Virus record (IMG/VR): IMGVR_UViG_3300048778_000044
Span: 1-39,251 of that record
DNA from: a virus
Direction: 5' to 3' (one strand)
Length of the DNA: 39,251 bases
A program made the position numbers and the translations under genes. Positions 28,501 through 37,935 of this stretch are shown here, piece after piece. Positions within the stretch are counted from its first letter, which is position 1, and the number at the start of each line of letters is the position of its first letter. The notes below the pieces were generated by a model. That model ran no database searches. It was given only the letters and a program-made list of their open reading frames with translations, and was not told the DNA's origin.

Positions 28501-31412
28501 TATACTGGCCTCTGTTTCGGATCAAACGAGCCAAAAACTGCTATCTTCACAATATAGAGTTGCGATACTCCCGTATCAAGATATCGTGGTATAGTAATTG
28601 AGAGCTGCGGAGAATGTACCGTAAAAGCTCCCGAAGTAGTCGTTGAAGATGGAAACACCGGGAACTCTGTTGGCGTTGTCATATTTAGAGAATCTGCCGT
28701 GAGTACCAGAGAGCCAAAAGTTATGCCGTTAAAACTGAAGTTCAAAGTCGTAGCCTCGGTAATATTACCCATCAATGAAATATACAATCCATCAATCGTA
28801 ATATCACGTCCGAAACTAATCTCTTCAACTGGAAAAGTCACAGTTGGAGCATTAGAATTAACTGATATACTGTCTGGTACTCTGTCAATAAAGCTACAAA
28901 AAGTAGGTGCTGTCACCCCTAAAATAGAGTTACCACCTTGTTGACTTTGTACTAGTTGATTAGAACCTTGTATATTTGCAGACTCACTCACATTTAAGTT
29001 CGCAAAAATTCCTAAGAAGGAACTAAAAACTATTTCATCAGATGAAGTAGTTACTGCAAGTTGTGTCCAGGTTTTATTCGAAGCATTAAATAAGAATAAG
29101 AAATGCTCTAATTGAAAGCAGAAGAGTACTATGATACCCTGACCAGTAAATATAGCACAAGAGCCAGCAGATAATAGAAGCGTCGTCGCAGCAAGCGTTC
29201 TAAAAAACAACGCTTTAATTTTTTGTCCGATGGAACTTATAGAATTTGAGATTTGATAAATATCTGAATTACCTACAAAAGCTCCTGTCTGATCGTACTG
29301 ACAGATCAAAGTTGCAACTTGCGCTCCTTCTCCTTCATCACCGAGTCCAATATGAGAAAAGTTGAACGGGGATGAGGCATTTCCTGTAGCTGTGGCATAA
29401 CTTACACCTTGCGAACGAATGATAAAAGCTGTACCACTCGTTACAATCAGGCCAGTGAGATAGTCTCCAATATCTGCAACTTGATCAAATCCCGCTCCTG
29501 AAACATTGTTATCAAGTCCCAGCGTTGCCCAGGTATCTAGGTCATCAGTAGCACTCCACAGAAACATCATATCTTGAGCCGTGTCCTGTACATTAGGAGG
29601 ATCAATTTTACCAAGTCCGATGAGCGAGCCAGCAAACTTGCGAAGTACACGTACACCTTGTAGAGTCGTAGAGGTAGCAAGTGAGCCTGGACCACTATAC
29701 TTGATAATCATTGGTCCAACATTACCAATGTAAAGAGTTCCACCTACAGAAACTATCGAAGCCTGAGAAGGAAGCGTTGTAATAAGTTGATTTCCACTTC
29801 CACCTGTACTACTTCCATCTGTAAGATGTGTAGCTGTTCTAACAGAGAAGTAGTAATACGAGGGACTTCCACCAGTAATAACAGATAAATCCTGTGCCGT
29901 AATTGTGTTTCCAAGCGAACCAGACCTGATTGAAGTCAGAGTTAGAGAACTTGCACTAACATTAACAGCCGCAGTCACATTCTGATCCGGTTGTGTACTC
30001 GCAGAGTCAGCCCCACCATTATTTATAGCATCTCTCATTGCATCAAGTACGATGAGAGGTGTAGTAGATACAGTATTTACTGGCGCCGGACCTACGATAC
30101 CAACTAGATAATAGGTAGACAAAACAGGAGCATTAAGACCAGAAGTTTCGAGTCCTGTGCTTACAAGCTGTACACCTGTTATACCATCCGCTCCGACAGA
30201 AGTAATCTCAACCCATACGGTTGAGTTACCAGAACTATCCTCAGCGAGCGTATTTACATCATCAAAAGCCCAGCCAAGTCCGGTACTGGTAGTATGGGCA
30301 GAAGCGAGCATGTAAACTTCGCCAACATTATAACCTGTGCCAGCAGTATTAGAAGCTGTTGCTAGAGATAAGTTAGCAATGGCTACATCTGAAAAAGCGA
30401 TTCTCGGTTCTTGAGTGAAAAGATTTATAAAAGTTCCACCTTGGTAAACCCCTGTCACAGAAAACGCCGCCCCAGAACTAGTATACGTTGGTGTAACACC
30501 GGAACTGCCATTTGATATGACAGTATACGTATTAGTCCCAAACGGTCCCACAATCTCCAAAATTACATCACTTGCACTTGTAGTTACTAAGATAGCCGTT
30601 GTTATGCTATAACCCCAACCTGCTGTAGAAAGAGCGACAGCATGATTTGCACCATTGATATAAGTAGTATTAAATGAATTAGGAACAATCGTAAGTCCTG
30701 TAATAGCTCCTGTACCAGCATTGATAGAAGATACTGTTACTTGTGCCGTCGCATTAGAACCTTGGACAAGCCAAAAAGTTTCACCTACTGCGTAATTGAT
30801 ACCACCAGCATTTATACTTACGGTGCTTACGATTCCAGGCAAGGTAAATTCAAAAGCGCCAGATTGTGCTGGACCTGAGATAGAGGTTATCGCTGTGACG
30901 TTAATAATAGCGCCAGAACCGGCAGTTCCTGAACTTGAGGCATCCAAGTTCATAGTAAGTGTAGCAAATGTACCAGTCTCTACGCTACTATAAAGTGTAT
31001 TTGTAAGAGTATCATTCCAGAATTGCATTATATCCTCTGGATTCCAAGAAGTCATGTAAAATGTATAAGCTACTCCAGAAGATGAATTTCCTGTTGCAGG
31101 AATAAAAGCTGTTGTATAACCAAGAGCGTAGTTAAGAGTGCCATAAGTAGTATTGTAGAAATTTCCAAAGCCAATTAGTATTACTCCAGCAGTTCCACTC
31201 CACAAAGTGGGCACTGAGACAGGGTTTAACGATGCCGTAACAAGTTTATTATCTACAACAATAAACCCATCGCAATTAGCAAAGCACGCCGGATCAATAT
31301 AAGCCGGCGGCGCAGACGTATCCACGCCGCCGAAGGGAGCTTCTTTTCCACCGTAGGTAATTTCAAGCCCTATATTACCATTCGATAGTTCTGTTGTTTG
31401 GATAGCGCCCAT
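28500..31412 (-). CDS. large tail protein, nozzle/beta-propeller-like (970 aa)
   Basis: The start follows TAGGAG. The sequence is almost all beta, rich in Gly, Thr and Ser. Its opening (PFGGVDTSAPPAYIDPACFANCDGFIVVDNKL) and later LWSATDDLDTWATLG and GEGAQVATLICQYDQTGAFVGNSDIYQIS stretches look like the propeller of podovirus tail-nozzle proteins, which line the exit channel. An extra 300-residue Thr/Ser-rich region (about 150-480) could carry inserted fibre-like domains. Length is somewhat above that of T7 gp12 (about 800). The adaptor gene next to it supports the call. A structural tail-fibre protein is the alternative. Confidence 0.6.
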   Translation of the reverse strand: MGAIQTTELSNGNIGLEITYGGKEAPFGGVDTSAPPAYIDPACFANCDGFIVVDNKLVTASLNPVSVPTLWSGTAGVILIGFGNFYNTTYGTLNYALGYTTAFIPATGNSSSGVAYTFYMTSWNPEDIMQFWNDTLTNTLYSSVETGTFATLTMNLDASSSGTAGSGAIINVTAITSISGPAQSGAFEFTLPGIVSTVSINAGGINYAVGETFWLVQGSNATAQVTVSSINAGTGAITGLTIVPNSFNTTYINGANHAVALSTAGWGYSITTAILVTTSASDVILEIVGPFGTNTYTVISNGSSGVTPTYTSSGAAFSVTGVYQGGTFINLFTQEPRIAFSDVAIANLSLATASNTAGTGYNVGEVYMLASAHTTSTGLGWAFDDVNTLAEDSSGNSTVWVEITSVGADGITGVQLVSTGLETSGLNAPVLSTYYLVGIVGPAPVNTVSTTPLIVLDAMRDAINNGGADSASTQPDQNVTAAVNVSASSLTLTSIRSGSLGNTITAQDLSVITGGSPSYYYFSVRTATHLTDGSSTGGSGNQLITTLPSQASIVSVGGTLYIGNVGPMIIKYSGPGSLATSTTLQGVRVLRKFAGSLIGLGKIDPPNVQDTAQDMMFLWSATDDLDTWATLGLDNNVSGAGFDQVADIGDYLTGLIVTSGTAFIIRSQGVSYATATGNASSPFNFSHIGLGDEGEGAQVATLICQYDQTGAFVGNSDIYQISNSISSIGQKIKALFFRTLAATTLLLSAGSCAIFTGQGIIVLFCFQLEHFLFLFNASNKTWTQLAVTTSSDEIVFSSFLGIFANLNVSESANIQGSNQLVQSQQGGNSILGVTAPTFCSFIDRVPDSISVNSNAPTVTFPVEEISFGRDITIDGLYISLMGNITEATTLNFSFNGITFGSLVLTADSLNMTTPTEFPVFPSSTTTSGAFTVHSPQLSITIPRYLDTGVSQLYIVKIAVFGSFDPKQRPV

Positions 31413-31421
31413 TATCTACTC

Positions 31422-31700
31422 CTACTTGGTTGCCAGAAACAAGTCAACTTCTCCAGTGAAGGTACCGCTAAACGTAAGCGGTCCAGAGAGCCAACCCATT
31501 TCGTAGAATGTCATCTGCGTGTCTACTCCAGACGAAGTGAAGGTATAAGCTCTACCTGCCTCGTCTGTAATGATGAACGTCTGTCCAGCAGCCGTCATAC
31601 CAGTCCACGAACCGCCTTTGACTTTCACATTCGCCGCGCCAAAAGGAGTAGTTCCGCCAGTTGTGATCTTCCAGATACGCCCTGAGAAATCATTCGCCAT
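31422..31700 (-). CDS. small beta-rich virion protein (92 aa)
   Basis: The start follows AAAGGAG. The protein is a compact beta sandwich by composition (SGRIWKITTGGTTPFG, GTFTGEVDLFLATK) with alternating hydrophobic and polar residues. It lies between the 228-aa and nozzle-like genes, so a head-tail joining or decoration role is likely. No family is recognised. Confidence 0.65.
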   Translation of the reverse strand: MANDFSGRIWKITTGGTTPFGAANVKVKGGSWTGMTAAGQTFIITDEAGRAYTFTSSGVDTQMTFYEMGWLSGPLTFSGTFTGEVDLFLATK

Positions 31701-31715
31701 CTCGGTACTCCTTTC

Positions 31716-32402
31716 TTAGTTAAAGTTATAGTGACAGTGGAATACGGCACCGTAGAAAATAGCAGAGCCGGCAGCTTGAGTAGTCAGGTTAAGGTTAAAC
31801 AAGATCTCCGCATCTGCTGATGTAATCATCGCAGGAGTTGTGACCGGCACATTTGTTACATAAGGCTGTGCCTGTACTGCGGTTGGAAGTCCGTTAGCAC
31901 CAAGGGCAATCAAGCTTGTAACCGCCGGTGCGGTATTATTTACAAACACTGTCTTTGTCAGTCCGACAGTGGCAGTTGTAAGAGCCGCGCCAGTGACAGT
32001 ATAGATGACATCTATACTATCAATCTGCATACCCTTTGGAACCGGCCCACGTTGAAGATTTCCAAGCGTTGCCAAGCCAGCAGCAAGAATCGGCGGAATC
32101 CCTGCCAGTAGAGCCAATGGACCGCTAGTATTTGCTACAGTCGTAGGTCCAGCAACTCCTGCCGCAGTTCCAAACTGCTCTTGGTCATACGAAGACGCAT
32201 ACATACCAGTACGTAGCCAAGGTTCAACATTCGAGAACAATGTAGCAGCAAGTGAGGCCGCTAGCGTCTGGCTTGCAAGTCCAGCACCCTGCGTCGCATT
32301 CACAACATGTGCTGACGTGTCAATGAAATCATCGAAGCCTAGGAAAAACTGAAGGTCTGGATAGGACGTGTTTCCTTCAAACCTTCCTTCAGAAATACTC
32401 AT
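31716..32402 (-). CDS. structural protein (228 aa)
   Basis: The start follows AAAAGGAG. A helical N-terminus (YPDLQFFLGFDDFIDTSAHV) is followed by an Ala/Gly/Thr-rich beta region ending AIFYGAVFHCHYNFN. The composition (no Lys-rich parts, many small residues) is typical of abundant capsid-associated or fibre proteins. It lies two genes after the major capsid gene. No family is recognised. Confidence 0.65.
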   Translation of the reverse strand: MSISEGRFEGNTSYPDLQFFLGFDDFIDTSAHVVNATQGAGLASQTLAASLAATLFSNVEPWLRTGMYASSYDQEQFGTAAGVAGPTTVANTSGPLALLAGIPPILAAGLATLGNLQRGPVPKGMQIDSIDVIYTVTGAALTTATVGLTKTVFVNNTAPAVTSLIALGANGLPTAVQAQPYVTNVPVTTPAMITSADAEILFNLNLTTQAAGSAIFYGAVFHCHYNFN

Positions 32403-32432
32403 AACATCTCCTTTTCCAGCGCCTTCGCGCTC

Positions 32433-32714
32433 TTAAACTAGGAAATCCTCTACTTCTTCGGCAAAGTCTGGATTACGAAGTTTTTCTACAGGTGCGAATT
32501 CTTCTTTTCCATCAGTGAGTACCTGCGCTATCTTAATATCTCTCTCACCAAGCAATCCCGGAGTACCGTCAGAATCTTGACACTTCGGACAAAGAAGAAG
32601 TCCACGTTCCCATTTCATTAGTGCGATCTTAGTCTTACTATCACACCGATCACAGTAATGCCATGCACCTGTAAGATGTGTGTGCCGTAATCCAGTCTGT
32701 GCGAAGAAGCTCAT
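32433..32714 (-). CDS. zinc-ribbon protein (93 aa)
   Basis: Two CxxC pairs (CDRC near 21-24, CPKC near 42-45) separated by 17 residues form a classical zinc ribbon, with a charged C-terminal half (EEFAPVEKLRNPDFAEEVEDF). The start follows AGAGGA. Phages often have such a small zinc ribbon gene directly after the major capsid gene; its role is unknown, possibly a virion joining protein. Confidence 0.75.
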   Translation of the reverse strand: MSFFAQTGLRHTHLTGAWHYCDRCDSKTKIALMKWERGLLLCPKCQDSDGTPGLLGERDIKIAQVLTDGKEEFAPVEKLRNPDFAEEVEDFLV

Positions 32715-32735
32715 TTTGAATCCTCTGAGTAGTTA

Positions 32736-32790
32736 GGGGGCGGGAGCAGGAGCGCGCCCCCAGCTACTATCATAGCGATAAATTGCTATG
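32736..32790 (-). terminator. two hairpins after major capsid gene
   Basis: On the minus strand CATAGC/GCTATG (32771-32790) is followed by GGGGGCG/CGCCCCC (32736-32761), a perfect 7-bp GC stem. No T-run follows. They fill the 92-base gap after the capsid gene and could protect the capsid mRNA 3' end or lower read-through into later tail genes. Confidence 0.5.
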
Positions 32791-32806
32791 AATCTTTTGA
32801 ATTGTA

Positions 32807-33766
32807 CTAAGGACCTTGTGTCCCCCATACCCCTTGCCAACGAGGACACCAGGCGGCCACTCTCATACGAGTCTTCTGCTTGATAGCATCAGTGTCGAAG
32901 TCATCATCAAACTCCGTTGTAGGAGCTTCACGATTGACCACTTGCAAGGCATGATCTGCTTTTTCTGCAACCAAGAACCAAGCAGACGGCGAGTTAAGCC
33001 AAGGAACTTCAAGATTCTTGTAATCCTCAGGCAACAGAGAATTGATCGTATTATCTCCTGTATAGGGCTTACCCGGAGAACCAAGAATCTCTCGAACCAA
33101 GAACCGAAGTTCAGGAGGAGTAATGAGATTCGCCCATTTGAGCCGAATCGGGAAGCCCATGTTATCTACCATGCGGGAAGCGTGGTTAGTAGCAAGTTGA
33201 AGACCTGCTACTGAAAAATCCACATCTACAGAAGGTCGGTTAGGATAAGTTCCCGGCGCAGAAATAACGCCAGCCAATCCTGGACCAATCGCTGTAGCCT
33301 GTGCGCCACCGAGCAGAGCATGAGCATTGTAGAAAAGAGGATTACCGTCGAATGTAGTAACCGAAGATGTAAATCCTTGATTGAGCACATTCCATGAAAT
33401 CATCTCTTTGGTAAATGCCGCAGACCGTGCCAGCAACGTCGGACCCTTTTTCCCGACAAGGCCATACTTGTCATCGTCATACAGTTCCTTGGAAGTCCTA
33501 ATACCAAGAGAGTACGTCAGAGGCTCGACTCTCTTAGAAGCTCCCTGCTTCATCTCTGTATAAGTAGTAGAAGCATTTTCAGGCTTTTCAAGTAGCACAG
33601 AGATGCCTGCCATCTCAAGCTCTTGTTCATACTCAGAGTCAGAATCTACCTCATGAAACACCTTAGGATAGTCTGACGATTTCAACTGATTGTCAAGGCA
33701 ATCGAAGTAAATCTTCTTAAGCCCCGGCTGCATCAGCTGTGCGAATTTTGCTCTAACTTGAGGCAT
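32807..33766 (-). CDS. major capsid protein, Mu gpT-like (319 aa)
   Basis: The layout matches the gpT-like branch of HK97-fold capsid proteins: an N-terminal FAQLMQPGLKKIYFD, an E-loop-like region with EMAGISVLLEKPENA, LGIRTSKELYDDDKYGL, the FDGNPLFYNAHALLGG block near 139-154, and the closing TRMRVAAWCPRWQGVWG. The start follows GAAGGAG. It lies after scaffold and decoration-like genes, the standard head-gene order. It assembles the icosahedral shell. Confidence 0.85.
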   Translation of the reverse strand: MPQVRAKFAQLMQPGLKKIYFDCLDNQLKSSDYPKVFHEVDSDSEYEQELEMAGISVLLEKPENASTTYTEMKQGASKRVEPLTYSLGIRTSKELYDDDKYGLVGKKGPTLLARSAAFTKEMISWNVLNQGFTSSVTTFDGNPLFYNAHALLGGAQATAIGPGLAGVISAPGTYPNRPSVDVDFSVAGLQLATNHASRMVDNMGFPIRLKWANLITPPELRFLVREILGSPGKPYTGDNTINSLLPEDYKNLEVPWLNSPSAWFLVAEKADHALQVVNREAPTTEFDDDFDTDAIKQKTRMRVAAWCPRWQGVWGTQGP

Positions 33767-33781
33767 AGAAATCTCCTTCGA

Positions 33782-34405
33782 TTAAGCTACTTGGATCGCT
33801 GCGGTTAGAAAGACGAAGTTGACAAGAGAATTGAGTCCCGGTCCCATTGGAAGACCGACGACCTGCACGATAGCAGAACCGCCAGTCTTACCACCGTCAA
33901 CATACCAGTAACCATTGGCATCCTTGGTCATACCAAGAATAGCACCAACAGTAGCCTGTGTGGTAGTCCAATTAGCGGTCACAGTGCCAGTGGAGTTATC
34001 ATACAGAGCCTGGAAGATATTATTCTGATTTGGCTCCATATACAGAGTACGTCCATCAGTAACCGGCGTACCAAGTGCCATATTCACACCCAAAGGCTGA
34101 TTAACTACTGAGCCATAGGTTTGAATTGTGATGTTTCCTGTCACACCACCAAACGGCGCTACGGGAGCACCAAGACCTGCGCTACCAAGGTTAGCACCAA
34201 AGGACTCTGCTACTCCTAGAATCCCAGCCGTCACTGTAGTACCATCCCAGGCCTGCGCGAATCCTGTGCCATTCAACTGCACAGGAGTTCCTGACAAGAA
34301 GGTTTGTCCCGCTGCTTCGGGTTGAGAGCTGGTAAACGGCGTAGTACCCGCCTTCTCCAGCACTTGTAGAATCGGCAGATGTGTGGTAAGATTTGCCGCT
34401 GCCAT
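33782..34405 (-). CDS. capsid decoration-like protein (207 aa)
   Basis: The start follows GAGGAG. The protein is beta-rich and Gly/Thr/Ala-heavy, with segments such as GTPVQLNGTGFAQAWDGTTVTAGILGVAES that are typical of DUF2190-like or head-stabilising proteins, which often lie directly before the major capsid gene. It presumably sits on the shell and stabilises it. The call rests on composition and position. Confidence 0.6.
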   Translation of the reverse strand: MAAANLTTHLPILQVLEKAGTTPFTSSQPEAAGQTFLSGTPVQLNGTGFAQAWDGTTVTAGILGVAESFGANLGSAGLGAPVAPFGGVTGNITIQTYGSVVNQPLGVNMALGTPVTDGRTLYMEPNQNNIFQALYDNSTGTVTANWTTTQATVGAILGMTKDANGYWYVDGGKTGGSAIVQVVGLPMGPGLNSLVNFVFLTAAIQVA

Positions 34406-34460
34406 ATGCTCTCCTCATTTGCTGTTAGGGCGATGCCTGCTACACCGCGGGGTTTTTAGG

Positions 34461-35039
34461 TTAAGCTACTGGATCGTAGAATGAGCCTACTTCTGGATTC
34501 ATAGGAACTTCCTGAAGATCGAAAGTACCTGCGACCCTCGCCGTCGGTGGTCTACGATTGTTTCCAAGTTGACGCTGTGAGAGTTCTAATCCTGCACGGC
34601 GCTTACCGTAAAGGATACGCTTGTGAACACGCAAAGCAACAACATCCACATAGCAGTAGTGCTTGTCTGAATCGAACACCAGAGGAAGTTTGAAACTAGG
34701 ATGTACGTGTTCTGCTATCAGAAACTCGTACCCTTCCGCCATGAGCTGTCCGATCCTTCTCTGATCCTTCGAGGCCCATACAACCTCATACTCAGGATCT
34801 TTCAACTTGATATTCATATAATCAGGCACTTCGTGCTCAACTGTAGGGATATAAGTTGAAGTCTTGTACGCATCCTGCTCAGTCATGGTAGCCCAATTTG
34901 GCTCTTTTGGCTGCGCTGCTTCAATGCGCTCTTGCTTTCCTTTGGCGAGAACACGCTTGATAGCCTCTTCAAGCGCCGCCGCAGAAACACTAGAACCACT
35001 CAATGCTGCTGATATGTCTTTGTGACTAATCTCAGGCAT
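34461..35039 (-). CDS. hypothetical protein (192 aa)
   Basis: The start overlaps the scaffold stop by 8 bases. It has an Ala/Lys-rich helical N-terminus (AALEEAIKRVLAKGKQERI), then a compact region (EYEVVWASKDQRRIGQLMAEGYEFLIAEHV) and a basic segment (RRAGLELSQRQLGNNRRPP). Position between scaffold and decoration genes suggests a head-morphogenesis role, perhaps a connector or minor capsid component. No family is recognised. Confidence 0.65.
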   Translation of the reverse strand: MPEISHKDISAALSGSSVSAAALEEAIKRVLAKGKQERIEAAQPKEPNWATMTEQDAYKTSTYIPTVEHEVPDYMNIKLKDPEYEVVWASKDQRRIGQLMAEGYEFLIAEHVHPSFKLPLVFDSDKHYCYVDVVALRVHKRILYGKRRAGLELSQRQLGNNRRPPTARVAGTFDLQEVPMNPEVGSFYDPVA

Positions 35040-35766
35040 AACCGATTCCTTCCTTATCTAAGATTTCAGCGTAAGCCTTCGGTGTAAACCCAAGATGCTT
35101 AGCAGCTCGTTTGACATTTTCATCTGCTTCCAGTGTAGCGAGACGATTTTTGTTATCGTCTGCTACAGCAGAACTACCAGCAGAACCTGAACTTGTTCCA
35201 CGACCGCCTTCTGAGCTGGCAAAACGATTTTTGAGTTTACCTTCCACAAGTTCTGGTGTGTGCTTGCCCAAGATCGTATGGTAACAGTTCTCAACATTCT
35301 GCGCGTTGTTTCTAAACGCCGCTGGCTGATTTTCAAGAAGTGCATCAACTTCTTTCTTGATATCGCCAGAGTAATAAGGATACTTTTCAGCATCCTCGAA
35401 AACTTCACGCTTAATCCGATCCGCACGAAGCAACAACACTTCGTTTGTAACCGGCTGACTAGCAAGAGCAACAGCTTCTCTAGTCTTACCTTCGAGCATG
35501 AGAGACTCAATACGTTCCTCAAGCTCAGTCTGAGATTCAGTTGAGGTCTTCACCGCTGCTGCACGAGTAGCTGCTACGTCCTTAGCTGTCTGCGTTTCCA
35601 CAAACTTGTTAATTCCCGCAAGCGACTCTAAAATCTGCGTCACCTTCGGAGTGAGATCAGCCGCCGCGTTAGCACCAGCTTCGATCTTAGTAGTCAACTC
35701 ATCAGGAAGAGCGAACTCCTCAGCTCCATCTTCCTTGACCTTCTTTTGCCACGAGAACAGTGCCAT
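35032..35766 (-). CDS. putative capsid scaffolding protein (244 aa)
   Basis: It is acidic and almost wholly helical, with long Glu/Ala/Lys coiled-coil stretches (VETQTAKDVAATRAAAVKT), a Gly/Ser linker near 190-205 (GRGTSSGSAGSSAV) and a C-terminal helix-turn-helix-like end (AAKHLGFTPKAYAEILDKEG). This is the classic make-up of scaffolding proteins, and the place upstream of the capsid gene supports it. It would guide procapsid assembly and leave or be cut afterwards. The start is in a TAATG overlap. Confidence 0.7.
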   Translation of the reverse strand: MALFSWQKKVKEDGAEEFALPDELTTKIEAGANAAADLTPKVTQILESLAGINKFVETQTAKDVAATRAAAVKTSTESQTELEERIESLMLEGKTREAVALASQPVTNEVLLLRADRIKREVFEDAEKYPYYSGDIKKEVDALLENQPAAFRNNAQNVENCYHTILGKHTPELVEGKLKNRFASSEGGRGTSSGSAGSSAVADDNKNRLATLEADENVKRAAKHLGFTPKAYAEILDKEGIGYA

Positions 35767-36083
35767 TAAACTTCGCCTCCTTCTTGCGAGCGTCTCATCT
35801 TCAATGTCTGATCTTCTTGATGTTTTAGCTGCTCTTCGAGAGTTCTTAATCTCTGCGGCAACTCAAGAAGTATCTCAGTTACTCTTAACTGCGTACTAAT
35901 TCTGGTTGATATCGCTTTCACAGTATCTGCACTTTCTTTAGTCGTATCATACCTCGCCCAAGAAAGCGCCTCCTCTTTGAGACTATTCAACAACTCCATC
36001 ACCGGCTGGAACTCCTCCTTGAGCCATAGCTCCTGAAGGGCCACTCGGTATGGAATTAGATCCTCGATTTTGTTGATTTCCAT
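35766..36083 (-). CDS. small coiled-coil protein overlapping the portal gene (105 aa)
   Basis: The ATG at 36083 has GCAGGAGCAGGAA as ribosome site, inside the portal coding sequence, giving a 101-base overlap in another frame. The product is helical (ELWLKEEFQPVMELLNSLKEEAL) with a charged coiled-coil end (LPQRLRTLEEQLKHQEDQTL). It is probably an accessory of portal or scaffold. The stop overlaps the scaffold start (TAATG). A longer frame up to 36170 has no ribosome site. Confidence 0.65.
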   Translation of the reverse strand: MEINKIEDLIPYRVALQELWLKEEFQPVMELLNSLKEEALSWARYDTTKESADTVKAISTRISTQLRVTEILLELPQRLRTLEEQLKHQEDQTLKMRRSQEGGEV

Positions 36084-37935
36084 TTCCTGCTCCTGCTTGC
36101 GACTGCATCTGCTGCATTGCGGCTTCGATAATCTTTGACACATCAGGTAGCAACGCATCTGGATTATCACGGTTAAAGTTACGCGCCAAGGTCATAGCTG
36201 ATACTCTTGTCGCAAGAAGCATTTCTAAGTAATACTGTTTCAAATCTGGTGAAATGCCGGGAGAATTTATTGCTTGAATAATCTGTGCTTGACTCTGATA
36301 GTAACGATCAAACCTATCTGAGATAAGAATGTCGTTCTGTTTTTCAAGTTCTTTGTTAGCAGACGCCGAAGCTGGACGAAGACGTAGACCTAGTGTACCA
36401 TCGCGATAGAGATCAAGCGCCTTCTTTAACTTCTCAGCATCACTGCCATATTTCTTGAGCTTTTCTCCAATACCAAAGTTTGAGTACATTGTAAGAAACT
36501 TACAACCTAACTTCACATGTGCTGAGCGCATGTCTCCAGTACGCAGGTTGTTTCTGTTATTCTGCTGCGCCATGACCATAGAAGTGCCGCTGGCACTGTA
36601 GATCCCACGCTTTGGATTTACAAGTCCACCACCTGTGCCACCAGAGGCCGGATCAACGCCAGTACGCTCCTTAGCTATAGCCATGTGAAACTGGTCTGGA
36701 CCATCGCTGTAGCCCATGTCAGCGCCAGCTTTAATATGTTCAATTTCATCTTTACGACCCGGTAACACAATGCCAGGAAACACATCTAGCATAGAAGCAA
36801 GCTTAGATTCAGGATCAGCGCGCCATACACCCAGCATCGCCATGTTACGATTATTTGTACGCCAGTTATTATTATTCGACAATTCCTTCTGAATCATGTG
36901 AATCATCTCAGCAAAACCTGTACCAAGATAAGACTCATCATCGTAGGCTAATTTCATGTCCTGATATGGAAGCATGTTCTTAGGATAGTTATTAAAAGCT
37001 ACCCACAGAATTTTCTCAGAATTCTTGTGATACTTAGCCTGGAAGGAATACTCTTTGCCGCTGAGATAGTATGTGAAGAACACTGTATAAATGTACCACC
37101 GTGCTGCACCAGTATCCACACCAGAGGAATCAATCGAAAACTGCTCATTGATCTCCCGTTCCATCTCTGTTTCTTGAACAGCGTCAGGATTACTGAGCAA
37201 CTCCTCGATGTCCGACTGTTTGTAGTAAGGACTCTTCACTTTAAGATCTTGCACCGCCCACATATCAAGCGAATCAATATGTCCAAAGAGCTTCATATTC
37301 TCAAGCTTAGGCACTGAAGGATCAAAGATAAATCTGTTAAGCGGCAACAACTCAGGATGAGGACCATCACGCTTAGTAATGATGCGATCTTCTGAAACTA
37401 CAGGTCCATCCTCTGCCGAGGTTCCACCAGATTTATACTCACGTACTACCTGCGTCTCGTACTCATAAGGCGTGTAGATAATTCCTGTACCATACTTAAT
37501 CGCACTGTGAAATGCGCTCTGTTCTACTCTGTACAAATCAAGCTCATCTGGTGCATAAGCCATGTCCATTAAGAAATTTTGAACAACCTGTTTCAGCTCT
37601 TCCCCATCTTTCTTCGGCAATCCTCCACTCATTGTTGCTGCCCAGAGTGGATCATACATATAAATTCCACCCATAATGCGAGCAAGAAGTTCGTCTGAGG
37701 CAGTACCAATGATAGGAATCACCAAGTTCGCTGCGCCAGGCCAGGGCCAATCTGCCTCTTTATTTTTTGGGCGAGCCTTATATAACCGCACATATTCTGG
37801 CAACTTCTCAGTTCTAAAAGTCTGCAAACGTCGATCAAAATGTGCAACCTTGTCCTTGACAAAATTACAGATCTCATCGAAGTTGTCTTCTCCAATGAGC
37901 TTCGGCGTTACTTCAGTAGGCGGCTGGTATGGCAT
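35983..37935 (-). CDS. portal protein (650 aa)
   Basis: Typical portal features are present: WPWPGAANLVIPIIGTASDELLARIMGGIY near residues 63-93, YRVEQSAFHSAIKYGTGIIYTPYEYE, a central QDMKLAYDDESYLGTGFAEMIHMIQKELSNNNNWR helix, and a Gln/Asn/Ser/Gly-rich C-terminus. Twelve copies form the ring through which DNA is packaged and ejected. The start is coupled by TAATG to the 87-aa membrane protein. Length suits podovirus-like portals. Confidence 0.85.
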   Translation of the reverse strand: MPYQPPTEVTPKLIGEDNFDEICNFVKDKVAHFDRRLQTFRTEKLPEYVRLYKARPKNKEADWPWPGAANLVIPIIGTASDELLARIMGGIYMYDPLWAATMSGGLPKKDGEELKQVVQNFLMDMAYAPDELDLYRVEQSAFHSAIKYGTGIIYTPYEYETQVVREYKSGGTSAEDGPVVSEDRIITKRDGPHPELLPLNRFIFDPSVPKLENMKLFGHIDSLDMWAVQDLKVKSPYYKQSDIEELLSNPDAVQETEMEREINEQFSIDSSGVDTGAARWYIYTVFFTYYLSGKEYSFQAKYHKNSEKILWVAFNNYPKNMLPYQDMKLAYDDESYLGTGFAEMIHMIQKELSNNNNWRTNNRNMAMLGVWRADPESKLASMLDVFPGIVLPGRKDEIEHIKAGADMGYSDGPDQFHMAIAKERTGVDPASGGTGGGLVNPKRGIYSASGTSMVMAQQNNRNNLRTGDMRSAHVKLGCKFLTMYSNFGIGEKLKKYGSDAEKLKKALDLYRDGTLGLRLRPASASANKELEKQNDILISDRFDRYYQSQAQIIQAINSPGISPDLKQYYLEMLLATRVSAMTLARNFNRDNPDALLPDVSKIIEAAMQQMQSQAGAGNGNQQNRGSNSIPSGPSGAMAQGGVPAGDGVVE

